This document shows, piece after piece, positions 53,225 through 61,641 of a DNA stretch of 64,000 bases; the first letter of the stretch is position 1; each line of letters starts with the position of its first letter. The stretch lies in the NCBI RefSeq assembly GCF_031085375.1, contig NZ_JAVCWF010000001.1:2604001-2668000 (forward strand). The letters run 5' to 3'. This stretch comes from Lactiplantibacillus brownii (GTDB lineage Bacteria > Bacillota > Bacilli > Lactobacillales > Lactobacillaceae). The notes under the pieces were generated by a model that did not search any database, was not told the origin of the DNA, and worked only from the letters and a program-made list of their open reading frames with translations. The translations under genes and the position numbers were made by a program.

Positions 53225-53246
53225 GAGCAGTTCCCCCTTTTCTTAA

Positions 53247-54347
53247 TTAGACGTTGAATCGGAATTCAACGATGTCGCCATCTTGCATGACGTAATCTTT
53301 ACCTTCAAGTCGTAACTTCCCATTTTCTTTAACTTTAGCTTCGCTACCCGCTGCATCTAAATCAGCGAATGACATCACTTCGGCACGAATAAAGCCACGT
53401 TCGAAATCAGAGTGAATAATCCCAGCCGCTTGCGGTGCCTTAGTGCCACGTTTAAACGTCCACGCACGGGTTTCCTTGCCACCAGCAGTAAAGAAAGTTT
53501 CCAAGCCTAAGAGCTTATAAGAAGCCCGAATAAGCTTATTCAATCCAGGTTCTTCGACACCTTCCGCAGCCAAAAAGTCAGCTTTGTCGTCATCGTCTAA
53601 TTCTGCAATTTCCTCTTCGGTTTCAGCGGCAACGCCAATGGCTTGGGCGCCTTCTTTTTTCGCATAATCCGCAACGACTTGATAATATTTCGAGTTTTCA
53701 GGATCAGCCATGTCATCTTCAGCAATGTTCGCTACGTACAAAACCGGCTTCGAAGTTAATAAGAAGAGTCCCCGCACGATTGCTTGATCATCTTCGTCGA
53801 AAGTCAATGACCGGACTGGTTGTCCAGCTTCCAACGCTGGCTTGATTTTCTCTAAAACCGCCAATTCAGCCTTAGCTTCCTTGTCACTACCTTTAGCAGC
53901 GCGTTGAACTTTGGTAAAACGTTTGTCAACGGCTTCCAAGTCAGCCAAACTCAATTCCAAATTAATGGTTTCAATATCGTCTTGTGGATCAACTTTCCCA
54001 GTAACATGTGTGATGTTATCATCATCGAAAGCCCGCACCACGTGGACAATCGCATCAACTTGACGAATGTTCTCTAAGAATTTGTTACCTAGACCTTCAC
54101 CCTTGCTAGCACCCTTAACGATTCCGGCGATGTCAGTAAATTCAAACGTCGTTGGAACGACCTTTTTAGCGGGAATAATTGACTGAATACGGTCTAAACG
54201 TTTGTCGGGGACTTCAACCATTCCCACGTTTGGATCGATCGTCGCAAATGGATAGTTCGCCATTTCGGCGCCAGCCTTCGTAATTGCGTTAAATAATGTG
54301 GATTTACCAACGTTGGGTAACCCAACGATACCTGCTGTAAGTGCCAT
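53247..54347 (-). CDS. ychF: Ribosome-associated ATPase/GTPase YchF
   Basis: A 366-residue Obg-family P-loop protein. It has GIVGLPNVGKSTLFNAITKAGAEMANYPFATIDPN (P-loop and switch I), TDIAGIVKGASKGEGLGNKFL (Walker B/G3), a coiled-coil insert at about 125-200 and a C-terminal TGS domain (ETRAWTFKRGTKAPQAAGIIHSDFERGFIRAEVMSF). The protein prefers ATP and acts in translation and stress responses. It is part of the parB-ychF operon on the minus strand. Confidence 0.97.
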   Translation of the reverse strand: MALTAGIVGLPNVGKSTLFNAITKAGAEMANYPFATIDPNVGMVEVPDKRLDRIQSIIPAKKVVPTTFEFTDIAGIVKGASKGEGLGNKFLENIRQVDAIVHVVRAFDDDNITHVTGKVDPQDDIETINLELSLADLEAVDKRFTKVQRAAKGSDKEAKAELAVLEKIKPALEAGQPVRSLTFDEDDQAIVRGLFLLTSKPVLYVANIAEDDMADPENSKYYQVVADYAKKEGAQAIGVAAETEEEIAELDDDDKADFLAAEGVEEPGLNKLIRASYKLLGLETFFTAGGKETRAWTFKRGTKAPQAAGIIHSDFERGFIRAEVMSFADLDAAGSEAKVKENGKLRLEGKDYVMQDGDIVEFRFNV

Positions 54348-54377
54348 ATCGGTTATTCACTCTTCCTTTTAAAATAA

Positions 54378-54569
54378 TTAAGCTTGATCGGCTTTCTTTT
54401 CAAGAATCTTCTTCATTTTCTTATCAAATTCACGACGCGGCAGCATGACAATGTGGTCGCAGCCGGTACATTTGATCTTAATGTCCGCACCCATCCGAGT
54501 AATCTCCCAACGATTGACCCCACACGGATGCGCTTTCTTCATTTCGACAATATCACCTAAATCATACAT
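54378..54569 (-). CDS. DUF951 family protein
   Basis: A 63-residue basic protein from ATG 54569, eight bases behind AAGGGG; a TTG at 54575 is too close to it. It has MYDLGDIVEMKKAHPCGVNRWEITRMGADIKIKCTGCDHIVMLPRREF in outline, with the conserved HPCG and CTGCDH cysteines that could bind a metal. It is usually found between parB and ychF in Firmicutes, as here. The role is unknown. Confidence 0.93.
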   Translation of the reverse strand: MYDLGDIVEMKKAHPCGVNRWEITRMGADIKIKCTGCDHIVMLPRREFDKKMKKILEKKADQA

Positions 54570-54590
54570 GCGCAACGCCCCTTCTCAAAT

Positions 54591-55478
54591 TTAGTCCAAA
54601 TTAATGTTTAAAATATCCAAGATGCGGCTCAGATCGTCAGTCGATAAATAAGGAATTTCAATCTTCCCGACATCCTTTTTATTCGCTTTCGCTGAAATTG
54701 AAACCTGCGTGCCAAATTTTTCTTGGAGTTGTTCTTCACTGGCCCGAATATAAGGCGATTTTTTAACGACTGGCTTAACTGGCTGTTTCGTATCACCGTT
54801 ATAGTGAATCACAATCTGTTCCAATTGTCGCACCGTTAAGTTCGCTTTGATTGCGCGTTTGGCTAGTGGCACTAACTTGGTCTTGTCTTTTAATGACAAC
54901 AAAGTTCGTGCTTGGCCCATCGACAATTGGCCTTTTTGAATCATTGCCTTGACGATTGCTGGCAAACCCAACAAACGCAAATAATTGGCAATGTACGGCC
55001 GACTCTTCCCTAGACGCTTAGAAACTTCAGCTTGGGTGAGTTTCAAATTTTTCATCAAAGACTCGTAAGCTTCAGCTTCTTCTAGTGGCGTTAAGTCTTC
55101 TCGTTGCAGGTTTTCCAACACAGCAACTTCCATCATCTGTTCTTCGGTCACATCACGAACAATCGCGGGAATCGTCGTCTGGTTTGCGAGCTTTGAAGCT
55201 CGGAAACGCCGTTCGCCAGCAATTAATTCGTATTTTTTAACTTCAGCATCTGGTTGGCGCACAATGATGGGCTGGAAGACCCCAGATTTTTCAATGGAAC
55301 TAGCCAATTCTTTTAATGCTGTTTGGTCAAATTTACGTCGCGGTTGATAGGGATTGGCCCGAATCGCCGTTAACGCTAAATCGACAACTGATTCTTCAGT
55401 GGCTGGTTCGTCAACATCGGCAAATAAAGCCCCAATGCCACGCCCCAACGCTTTATTTTGATCCTTTTTACTTGCCAT
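54591..55478 (-). CDS. parB: Chromosome partitioning protein ParB (Spo0J)
   Basis: A 295-residue CTPase that binds parS and loads SMC. It has LGRGIGALFADVD at the start, IRANPYQPRRKFDQTALKELASSIEKSGV and ELIAGERRFRASKLANQTTIPAIVRD (CTP-binding GERRFRA), LENLQREDLTPLEEAEAYESLM, and the helix-turn-helix TQAEVSKRLGKSRPYIANYLRLLGLP. The dimerisation domain is at the end. Its ATG overlaps the parA stop region by eleven bases. Confidence 0.96.
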   Translation of the reverse strand: MASKKDQNKALGRGIGALFADVDEPATEESVVDLALTAIRANPYQPRRKFDQTALKELASSIEKSGVFQPIIVRQPDAEVKKYELIAGERRFRASKLANQTTIPAIVRDVTEEQMMEVAVLENLQREDLTPLEEAEAYESLMKNLKLTQAEVSKRLGKSRPYIANYLRLLGLPAIVKAMIQKGQLSMGQARTLLSLKDKTKLVPLAKRAIKANLTVRQLEQIVIHYNGDTKQPVKPVVKKSPYIRASEEQLQEKFGTQVSISAKANKKDVGKIEIPYLSTDDLSRILDILNINLD

Positions 55479-56235
55479 GAGCAGCCAACACTTCCTTTGC
55501 TAACGCTAAGTAGACTTGCGCACCCTTTGAGCGGGCATCGTAATCGATAATTGACAGTCCATGACTGGGCGCTTCAGATAGCCGCACATTCCGTGGAATA
55601 ATCGTTTTGTAAACCGCGTCCTTAAAGTACTTACGCACTTCATCGTTAACTTGTTGACCAAGATTAGTCCGCGCATCGTACATCGTTAATAAAACGCCTT
55701 CGATTTTCAATTGTTTATTAAAATGTTTTTGAACCAACTTAACCGTATTTAATAATTGGCTCAACCCTTCCAGCGCATAATATTCACTTTGCACTGGAAT
55801 CAAAATGGAATCACAAGCCGTAAATGCGTTGATGGTTAACAACCCCAGCGAAGGTGGACAATCGATCAAAATAAAGTCGTAGTCCTCACGCACTTCGTCG
55901 ATGGCGTCTCTTAACCGGGTTTCGCGAGCCATCATCGGAGTCAATTCAATTTCAGCCCCAGAAAGTTGGATCGTGGCTGGCACGATATCTAACCCTTTGT
56001 GACTTGTTGGAATAATTGTTTCTTTAATCGGGGTATCATTGATTAAAACATCATAAATTTCATTTTCAATCGCCGACTTTTGAATCCCCAACCCGCTCGT
56101 GGCATTTCCTTGAGCGTCCGTATCAATTAATAGTACTTTTTGACCTTGAGCGACGAGACTGGCACCTAAATTAATACTAGTCGTCGTCTTGCCAACGCCA
56201 CCTTTTTGGTTAGCGAGTGCAATTACGGATCCCAT
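55468..56235 (-). CDS. parA: Chromosome partitioning ATPase ParA (Soj)
   Basis: A 255-residue deviant Walker A ATPase. It has IALANQKGGVGKTTTSINLGASLV at the N-terminus, LLIDTDAQGNATSG, DFILIDCPPSLGLLTINAF (Walker B) and YYALEGLSQLLNTV. It cooperates with ParB in origin segregation and control of initiation. AAGGAG precedes the ATG; noc ends three bases upstream. Confidence 0.97.
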   Translation of the reverse strand: MGSVIALANQKGGVGKTTTSINLGASLVAQGQKVLLIDTDAQGNATSGLGIQKSAIENEIYDVLINDTPIKETIIPTSHKGLDIVPATIQLSGAEIELTPMMARETRLRDAIDEVREDYDFILIDCPPSLGLLTINAFTACDSILIPVQSEYYALEGLSQLLNTVKLVQKHFNKQLKIEGVLLTMYDARTNLGQQVNDEVRKYFKDAVYKTIIPRNVRLSEAPSHGLSIIDYDARSKGAQVYLALAKEVLAAHGK

Positions 56236-56237
56236 AA

Positions 56238-57092
56238 TTATTGACCACTCCTTGGTTGATTTTTTGGAATTTCAATCGTGATACGATACCCGCTGTCGGT
56301 TTCTTCTTCATGGGTCTTCACCGGCAGGCCAGCATCGGTCACCATTTTAATAGACTGTTTAATTGTATTGACCGCGATACGAGTATCACCAGACAAACCG
56401 CGGGCCCGCTTCTTTTTGGGCTTCGGCGGCGTGGTCAATTGTTGAATGAGCCGTTCTGTTTCTTTGACCGTCAACTGTTGTGCCAAAATTTTTGTCAGTA
56501 CCTCAGCCTGTTGTTCTGTAGGCACGGTCAACAAAGCACGCCCATGTCGTTCACTGATCTGCCGTTTTAACAGCGCTTGTTGGACTGGTTGTGCCAGTTT
56601 CAACAAGCGTAATTTATTCGCGACAAATGACTGACTTTTACCAAGTTCTTTCGCCAATGCGGCCTGCGTCAATGAATTTAGTTTCATTAACTCTTGATAC
56701 GCGGTCGCTTCTTCAATGACGGTCAAATCTTGACGCTGTAAGTTTTCAATCAACGCCATCGACGCCGTTTCCCCATCATCCATTTTCTGAATGATTGCCG
56801 GCGCATCCGCCCAATGTAAGGACGTAATGGCACGGAATCGGCGTTCTCCGGCAATAATTTCGTATTTTTTAGGCTCGTATTCACGTAACACGATAGGTTG
56901 CAACAACCCGTGTTCCGCAATTGTCGCCGCTAACTCGGCAATCCCAGCTTCATCAAACACCTGCCGTGGTTGAAAACGGTTGGGAATGATTGCCGTTACC
57001 GGAATCCGCACGATTTGCTGGTTATGATTAGCCGCTGGGGCGGTTTTATTTTTATCTTTATCACGATTAGAACCAAATAAAGAGAATGGCAT
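56238..57092 (-). CDS. noc: Nucleoid occlusion protein Noc (ParB paralogue)
   Basis: 284 residues. ParB-like features are RIPVTAIIPNRFQPRQVFDEAGIAELAATIAEHGLLQPIV, YEIIAGERRFRAI, LIENLQRQDLTVIEEATAYQELM and the helix-turn-helix TQAALAKELGKSQSFVANKLRLLKLA. The N-terminus FSLFGSNRDKDKNK is an amphipathic membrane-targeting segment as in Noc. The position between rsmG and parA is also that of noc. It should bind NBS sites and block division over DNA. Confidence 0.92.
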   Translation of the reverse strand: MPFSLFGSNRDKDKNKTAPAANHNQQIVRIPVTAIIPNRFQPRQVFDEAGIAELAATIAEHGLLQPIVLREYEPKKYEIIAGERRFRAITSLHWADAPAIIQKMDDGETASMALIENLQRQDLTVIEEATAYQELMKLNSLTQAALAKELGKSQSFVANKLRLLKLAQPVQQALLKRQISERHGRALLTVPTEQQAEVLTKILAQQLTVKETERLIQQLTTPPKPKKKRARGLSGDTRIAVNTIKQSIKMVTDAGLPVKTHEEETDSGYRITIEIPKNQPRSGQ

Positions 57093-57110
57093 CTAACTTA
57101 CCTCCCAACC

Positions 57111-57845
57111 CTATTCAGGTGCCGTTAACGGCTGTTTTGCTGGTGTTCCAGGCTTCCGTGGATAGCGTTTCGGCGTTGGCCGCTTCTTATCAATCACGAT
57201 GATATGCCGTGGGTCACCGGTTTCCGGCAACTTAAAGGCTTCATCTGTTACCAGTTGACCACCCAATTGTTTAACCGCGTAGTCACCTTCAGCCGTTTCA
57301 GTCCGCGCATTTGACGCTTTGAGCGCGACCATTTGACCACCAATTTTAACTAATGGCAAGCAAAATTCACTCAGCACAGAGAGCCGTGCAACGGCCCGCG
57401 CTGTGACCAAATCATAGCTTTCACGATGAGGAGATTTCTTGCCTGCAAAGGTTTCGGCACGATCATGAAAGGTCTGCACCCCAGTCAAGCCTAACGCGGC
57501 AATCAATTGTTGTAAAAAGTTGATACGCTTGTTTAATGAATCCACAATCGTGACTTGCAATTGTGGAAAAACAATCTTCAACGGAATCGAGGGAAAACCA
57601 GCCCCGGCACCAACATCACAGAGTGTTAGTGGTTGATCACGCAAAGCTGCCACATAAAAAGCCGGCGTCAATGAATCATAAAAATGCTTCAAATACACTT
57701 CCGGTTCAGCAGTGATAGTCGTTAGATTGAATTGACGATTAGTCTCAACTAGCAACTGGTAATACGTCGCAAACTGAGCCATTTGATGATCATCGAGAAC
57801 GATGTCATGGCTCGCCAAAGCTTGTTTAAATTCAGTTGGATTCAT
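57111..57845 (-). CDS. rsmG: 16S rRNA (guanine-N7) methyltransferase RsmG
   Basis: 244 residues (GidB). It has [60 protein letters not shown] (SAM-binding), HDRAETF, and [32 protein letters not shown]. It methylates G527 (E. coli numbering) of 16S rRNA. The C-terminus is basic ([19 protein letters not shown]). AAGGAG precedes the ATG. It heads the rsmG-noc-parA-parB cluster. Confidence 0.97.
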   Translation of the reverse strand: MNPTEFKQALASHDIVLDDHQMAQFATYYQLLVETNRQFNLTTITAEPEVYLKHFYDSLTPAFYVAALRDQPLTLCDVGAGAGFPSIPLKIVFPQLQVTIVDSLNKRINFLQQLIAALGLTGVQTFHDRAETFAGKKSPHRESYDLVTARAVARLSVLSEFCLPLVKIGGQMVALKASNARTETAEGDYAVKQLGGQLVTDEAFKLPETGDPRHIIVIDKKRPTPKRYPRKPGTPAKQPLTAPE

Positions 57846-57886
57846 GAATAGAACTCCTTAACTAAGGTCGAATTAACCTTACAGTT

Positions 57887-57911
57887 GTGAAACAACTTGA
57901 ATGTTTCACGT
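57887..57911. promoter_or_regulatory. Inverted parS-like half-sites upstream of rsmG
   Basis: GTGAAACA (57887-57894) and TGTTTCAC (57902-57909, continuing GT) are perfect inverted copies seven bases apart. They are the two halves of a parS site in swapped order. The arrangement lies 42 bases upstream of rsmG. Confidence 0.4.
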
Positions 57912-58099
57912 CACCTCATAACTTTAACTTAAATTCTAGCTAAAATCAATGCTCCAGTTTGGATTATCGACTTGTGAGAAGCCTTGTTAATAAGCTGTTT
58001 TGCGTCGTTTAGGTCAGACGTTATTTTCAGTAAAAAAGGTTGCTCATTTTCAATTGTTTTTTTAGGCTACGGGTTAAAGCTCACACAGTTTTCAATTAG

Positions 58100-58275
58100 T
58101 CCGCTTACTTCGTCTCCAGACACCGGCAAGCTCACCGTGGGGCAGACCTGACGCCAAAAAACGGTCGTCAGGGCACTTTTCAGCCGACAACCCACGTCTA
58201 AAAAGCTGGCCCAGCCACTAAGCTGGAACACCCCCTCCAGCTAAATGGCTCGACACGGTGTGCTTACCGGTGTCC
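58100..58275 (+). ncRNA. Candidate structured element, type 2, copy C
   Basis: An outer helix of 19 positions with two mismatches (58121-58139 with 58254-58272, CACCGG...CACCGTG) encloses CCTGACG/CGTCAGG (58147-58153 with 58166-58172) with an A-rich loop. The unpaired segment GCCGACAACCCACGTCT is nearly the same as one in the minus strand of 41248-41408. CCCTCCAGCTAAATGG is shared with the 3' side of type-1 copy A. No gene is supported between 57912 and 58923. Confidence 0.4.
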
Positions 58276-58582
58276 TCCGACTACGTGGCCGCATTGAACC
58301 CTCTATATATGAACATCAACATAATAATGATCAGTCAACATCCATCAAATTCATATTTATCAGATTAGATACTACAACCAGTTAGCGCATGCTTCGTTTC
58401 AAATAATCAATTAATTGGCTACCAAGATGTTCATCGTAAAGACACTTTCAAACCAAAAATCACAGCTTAAAAGTCTAATTGACACTAACTTGAGCAAAAT
58501 CAAGTGACTCACCATAGTAGCCAAGCTGGTCTACTCCAACGTTCATATAGTGATTTCGACAACAGACTATTCCCATGACAAT

Positions 58583-58873
58583 AAAGCTACCAATTTAGCG
58601 TAGGGCGGGCTGGATGATGGATGCTCAGTGGTGACCTTTCTCAGAGTGTGAGGGCCAACGGGTTGCTCCTGAGCATTGCCTAGCCATCGCAATTACTCGG
58701 CGGTTTTCCGAGTGGTTGCGATGGCGTAGCAAGCGGAGGGCGCAGTTGGCCCGAACACGTTTCGACAAATTAAACATGAGAGAAAGCCCGGCTTGTGAGA
58801 CCGCCCTTTGGCTCACAAACGTGGCCACCACGTTCCAGCATCAGTCCAGACCAACCGGAGCGGCAAGTTAAGC
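58583..58873 (-). ncRNA. Candidate structured RNA element, type 1, copy D
   Basis: The core (58646-58758) has an outer helix GTTGGCCC/GGGCCAAC (58745-58752 with 58652-58659) and a 10-bp inner helix GCCATCGCAA/TTGCGATGGC (58683-58692 with 58716-58725). It has the same internal loop and ACTCGG/CCGAGT apical stem as copy B. Further hairpins (AACGTG/CACGTT and TTGTGAG/CTCACAA) lie on its 5' side. Unpaired motifs CTCCGCTTGCTACGC and ATGCTCAGGAGCAACCCG match copy B. Confidence 0.5.
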
Positions 58874-58923
58874 TTATATTTATAAGTACGGGAACAACAA
58901 TGTACTGAATTTTTAGAACCCAC

Positions 58924-58956
58924 AAAAAACGACCTCTCAGCCTAAACTGAAAGATC
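58924..58956 (-). terminator. Terminator of nupC
   Basis: On the minus strand CGATCTTTCAG pairs with CTGAGAGGTCG, followed by TTTTTTG. Confidence 0.85.
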
Positions 58957-58983
58957 GCTTCATAATCATTATTTATATCAAAT

Positions 58984-60267
58984 TTACCAAACGAATAATC
59001 CGACGACACCTGCGGATAAGAGGGAAACTAAGATCCCAGATAACAGCATGTAGCCGACGTTTCGTGAAATAACATCGTTCTTTTCACGGTTAACGATCCC
59101 TTTGAACGCCCCAATGATCATACCGACCGTTGAGAAGTTGGCGAAGGAGGTTAAGAATACCGTCAAGACGGCTTTGAAATGGGGTGCAAAGGTATTGACT
59201 TTGCTAGTCACTTCACCCATGACAACAAATTCGTTCGTTACTAACTTGGTTCCCATGTAAGAAGCCATTTGGAAGGCATCGTGTGGGTTGAAACCTAGTA
59301 ACCAAGCAAATGGGAACATAATAATCCCAAAAATATTTTCGAGTGACAAGTTAGAATTGATTAAGCCTAACAGCTTATCGATCAATTTGGCTAACGCGAC
59401 GAAAGCAATAACGTTGGCAGCGATGATTAAGATCAACTTACCAGCGCCCAAGATTGAATCGCCTAAGAATGAGAAGAATGGTTCGCGAGCGGGCTTAACA
59501 GCCTTAACTTGTTCGTCTGCTAAATCTTCTGAGCCACTAGTTTCAGTCGTTTCAGTGTTCTCTTCAACAGCTGCACTACCGCCAACTTTGGCAATCGTGT
59601 CTTCTTCAGGAGAAACTTCGACTGGGTTCAAAATTGCTGCAATAATTGCCGCATTTAAGACATTCATTGGTACCGCAGTCAAAATAAATTGACCGGGCAT
59701 CATTTGAATGTAGGCCCCTAAAATGGAAGCCGTGACACAACTCATCGACATCATGGCGATGGTCAAGTTACGTCGTGCATTCATTTGTTTTAATTGTAAT
59801 TGTGAAACGGCTAACGCTTCAGTATTACCTAAAAACATCATTTCAACAACGAAGAATGATTCGAACTTTGGTTGACCGGTAATGTAAGCTAATCCGCGGC
59901 CGACCCATTTGATAATCCATGGTAAAACGCCGATATATGTCAAGATATCAAATAATGGCACAATCAATAAAATCGGTAACAACGAACTTGTAACAAAGTC
60001 CATTTGTTTAACATTGACCCAGCTGGCTAAAGCAAAGGCAATCCCATCATATGAAACATCAACGAGCCAAGTGAACCCATCGGCAGCAGCCTTAACTGCG
60101 TCGACACCGACTTGTGAACCTGTCAAGAACCATGCTAACAAGATTTCTAATACCAGCATGATACCGACCGAACGCCAATGAATGGCGTGCTTTTGCTTGG
60201 AGAATAAGTAGGCGATCGCGATGAACACCACAATCCCAATAATATTAACAACCAAGTTAAAGACCAT
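58984..60267 (-). CDS. nupC: Concentrative nucleoside transporter NupC
   Basis: A 427-residue CNT-family permease driven by H+ or Na+. Hydrophobic helices carry VEMMFLGNTEALAVSQLQLKQM (family signature), MMSMSCVTASILGAYIQMMPGQFIL, MASYMGTKLVTNEFVVMGE and SFANFSTVGMIIGAFKGIV. A hydrophilic loop of about 45 residues (VSPEEDTIAKVGGSAAVEENTETTE in part) sits mid-protein. GGGAAGAGGG precedes the ATG. A leader of about 230 bases with two hairpins, one of them terminator-like, lies upstream. Confidence 0.95.
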   Translation of the reverse strand: MVFNLVVNIIGIVVFIAIAYLFSKQKHAIHWRSVGIMLVLEILLAWFLTGSQVGVDAVKAAADGFTWLVDVSYDGIAFALASWVNVKQMDFVTSSLLPILLIVPLFDILTYIGVLPWIIKWVGRGLAYITGQPKFESFFVVEMMFLGNTEALAVSQLQLKQMNARRNLTIAMMSMSCVTASILGAYIQMMPGQFILTAVPMNVLNAAIIAAILNPVEVSPEEDTIAKVGGSAAVEENTETTETSGSEDLADEQVKAVKPAREPFFSFLGDSILGAGKLILIIAANVIAFVALAKLIDKLLGLINSNLSLENIFGIIMFPFAWLLGFNPHDAFQMASYMGTKLVTNEFVVMGEVTSKVNTFAPHFKAVLTVFLTSFANFSTVGMIIGAFKGIVNREKNDVISRNVGYMLLSGILVSLLSAGVVGLFVW

Positions 60268-60404
60268 GTGACTAATCCCTCTTCCCTATAAATGTTGGCA
60301 ACCCAATAAGTGACTGAAAAAACTACCTTTATTAATTTAACATTTTCGCCAGGTTTATGGTAGGCATATTTTAAGAATTTCTAAAGCACCAGTCATTGAT
60401 TGCA

Positions 60405-60505
60405 AATTAAAAGGCGACCGCACTAATTAAAGTGAAGTCGCCGAAAAATAATCAAGCACGAGACTAATCTAGCCTCGGCCCCTGCCAAGGAACCTCATTA
60501 TACCC
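60405..60505 (-). promoter_or_regulatory. nupC leader with promoter and terminator-like hairpin
   Basis: On the minus strand TTCGCA-N16-TATAAT gives a start near 60500. A hairpin CGAGGCTA/TAGTCTCG follows. Then GGCGAC-N2-CACT-N6-AGTG-N2-GTCGCC precedes TTTTAATTT at about 60412-60442, still 145 bases before nupC. This looks like an attenuator. Confidence 0.5.
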
Positions 60506-60532
60506 TGTTTAGCCTTTGTGCGAACTAATTAG

Positions 60533-60561
60533 TTGACCCAACTGCTTAATCGACGTAAACT
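60533..60561 (+). promoter_or_regulatory. Promoter of a short transcript
   Basis: TTGACC (60533-60538) and TAAACT (60556-60561) are 17 bases apart. A start near 60568 would give a transcript of about 130 bases ending at the 60666-60697 terminator. Confidence 0.55.
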
Positions 60562-60593
60562 GTGCTTAATTAATTGAAAGGGGGTGATGCTTT

Positions 60594-60653
60594 TTGAGTA
60601 CCAATCGAAATCTTAAAGCATCAGTCTCTGCGCTAAATGGTGCACTGAACTGA
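60594..60653 (+). CDS. Possible 19-residue peptide gene
   Basis: TTG at 60594 lies seven bases behind AAGGGGGTG and opens a frame reading MSTNRNLKASVSALNGALN. It has its own promoter and terminator. It is too short for homology reasoning; the transcript may equally be a small RNA. Confidence 0.4.
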   Translation: MSTNRNLKASVSALNGALN

Positions 60654-60665
60654 TAGCCTTTAAGG

Positions 60666-60697
60666 AGACCCAGCCAAAGATTTGGCTGGGTCTTTTG
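60666..60697 (+). terminator. Terminator of the short transcript
   Basis: AGACCCAGCCAAA pairs perfectly with TTTGGCTGGGTCT, followed by TTTGC. Confidence 0.9.
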
Positions 60698-60794
60698 CTG
60701 TTCTCAGCGTCGTTTTTAACGAAATAACCAGTTGCAACTGGCCGCTATTTAAGCTAAGTTTAGTAGCGAACTGAGAAGGATGGCGGGAGACAAA

Positions 60795-61640
60795 ATGAAA
60801 ACGACAACTAAGCAAGGTTTAGTGGCAGCAACTTGGCTACTGATATTATTTGGCGTCATCGGCGGAACGCTGCTGTGGCAACGCCAAGTTCGACGTCCCA
60901 AACAACAAATTGCGACGGTGACCGTGGGCTCGACGACGCGGATTCCTACCATTCTACTACTAGACCATCAAACCACGACGCAACAACGCCGACAATTTGT
61001 GGCTGGCCTGCAACGCAATAGTGGTAATCAATCCGTCGTCATCTTGCAAGTCACTCGTCACGGCACACTCAAATTTAGTGGTCGCTTTCAAACCTACGAC
61101 ACCCGCCCTATTTTACATTTGGAATTACCAACCAATGCGTCTGCCATGCAACAAGCCGCTTGGCTCAAAATAGCTTTGCAGCAGGCACAGCAACAGCTCA
61201 AATTCAAATCATTTAATCTCATCACTTATGGTACCGGCGGGCTCGCAGCGACGGCTTATTTAGAGCAAGCGCCAACAGCCCAACGTCCCCAACATTTAGT
61301 CGCCATCGGGACCCCATTTAATGGAACTAGTACGCAAAAAAATGCGAACATCACGGGCCCAGTGAAGCGCGCCAATCAAACAAACCGTTTGGAAAGTCTC
61401 ATTGCTAAACAGCTCACGATTGATCCCCAATTACGGGTCTTACTCATTGCAGGTCAAACTAAGGGTCACAGCAACGGCGATGGTGTCGTTCCTGTTCAAA
61501 GCGCACTCGCCGGACAGACGATTTATCGGCCAATTGTGAAACACTACCAACAGGCAGTCCTTAATACTTGGCGCGCCAGCCATACAGGCATGTATGATAG
61601 TTGGAAACTCGTCAATCTAATTCAAACATTTATCAACTAA
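60795..61640 (+). CDS. DUF915-like alpha/beta-hydrolase protein, catalytic serine apparently lost
   Basis: About 281 residues from ATG 60795, behind GGGAG. One N-terminal transmembrane helix (GLVAATWLLILFGVIGGTLLW) is followed by an alpha/beta-hydrolase fold with IPTILLLDHQTTTQQ and HLVAIGTPFNGTS. The acid region is NGDGVVPVQSAL and the histidine is in ASHTGMYDSW. At the nucleophile elbow, where DUF915 proteins have GHSMGG, this one reads TYGTGGLAA, so Ser is replaced by Gly. It may be an inactive relative or use another residue. It ends one base before the convergent LysR gene. Confidence 0.8.
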   Translation: MKTTTKQGLVAATWLLILFGVIGGTLLWQRQVRRPKQQIATVTVGSTTRIPTILLLDHQTTTQQRRQFVAGLQRNSGNQSVVILQVTRHGTLKFSGRFQTYDTRPILHLELPTNASAMQQAAWLKIALQQAQQQLKFKSFNLITYGTGGLAATAYLEQAPTAQRPQHLVAIGTPFNGTSTQKNANITGPVKRANQTNRLESLIAKQLTIDPQLRVLLIAGQTKGHSNGDGVVPVQSALAGQTIYRPIVKHYQQAVLNTWRASHTGMYDSWKLVNLIQTFIN

Positions 61641-61641
61641 A

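Noticed and set aside
57902..57911. Canonical parS site
   Set aside because: Only one half (TGTTTCACGT) is in the proper orientation; the expected GAAACA does not follow.
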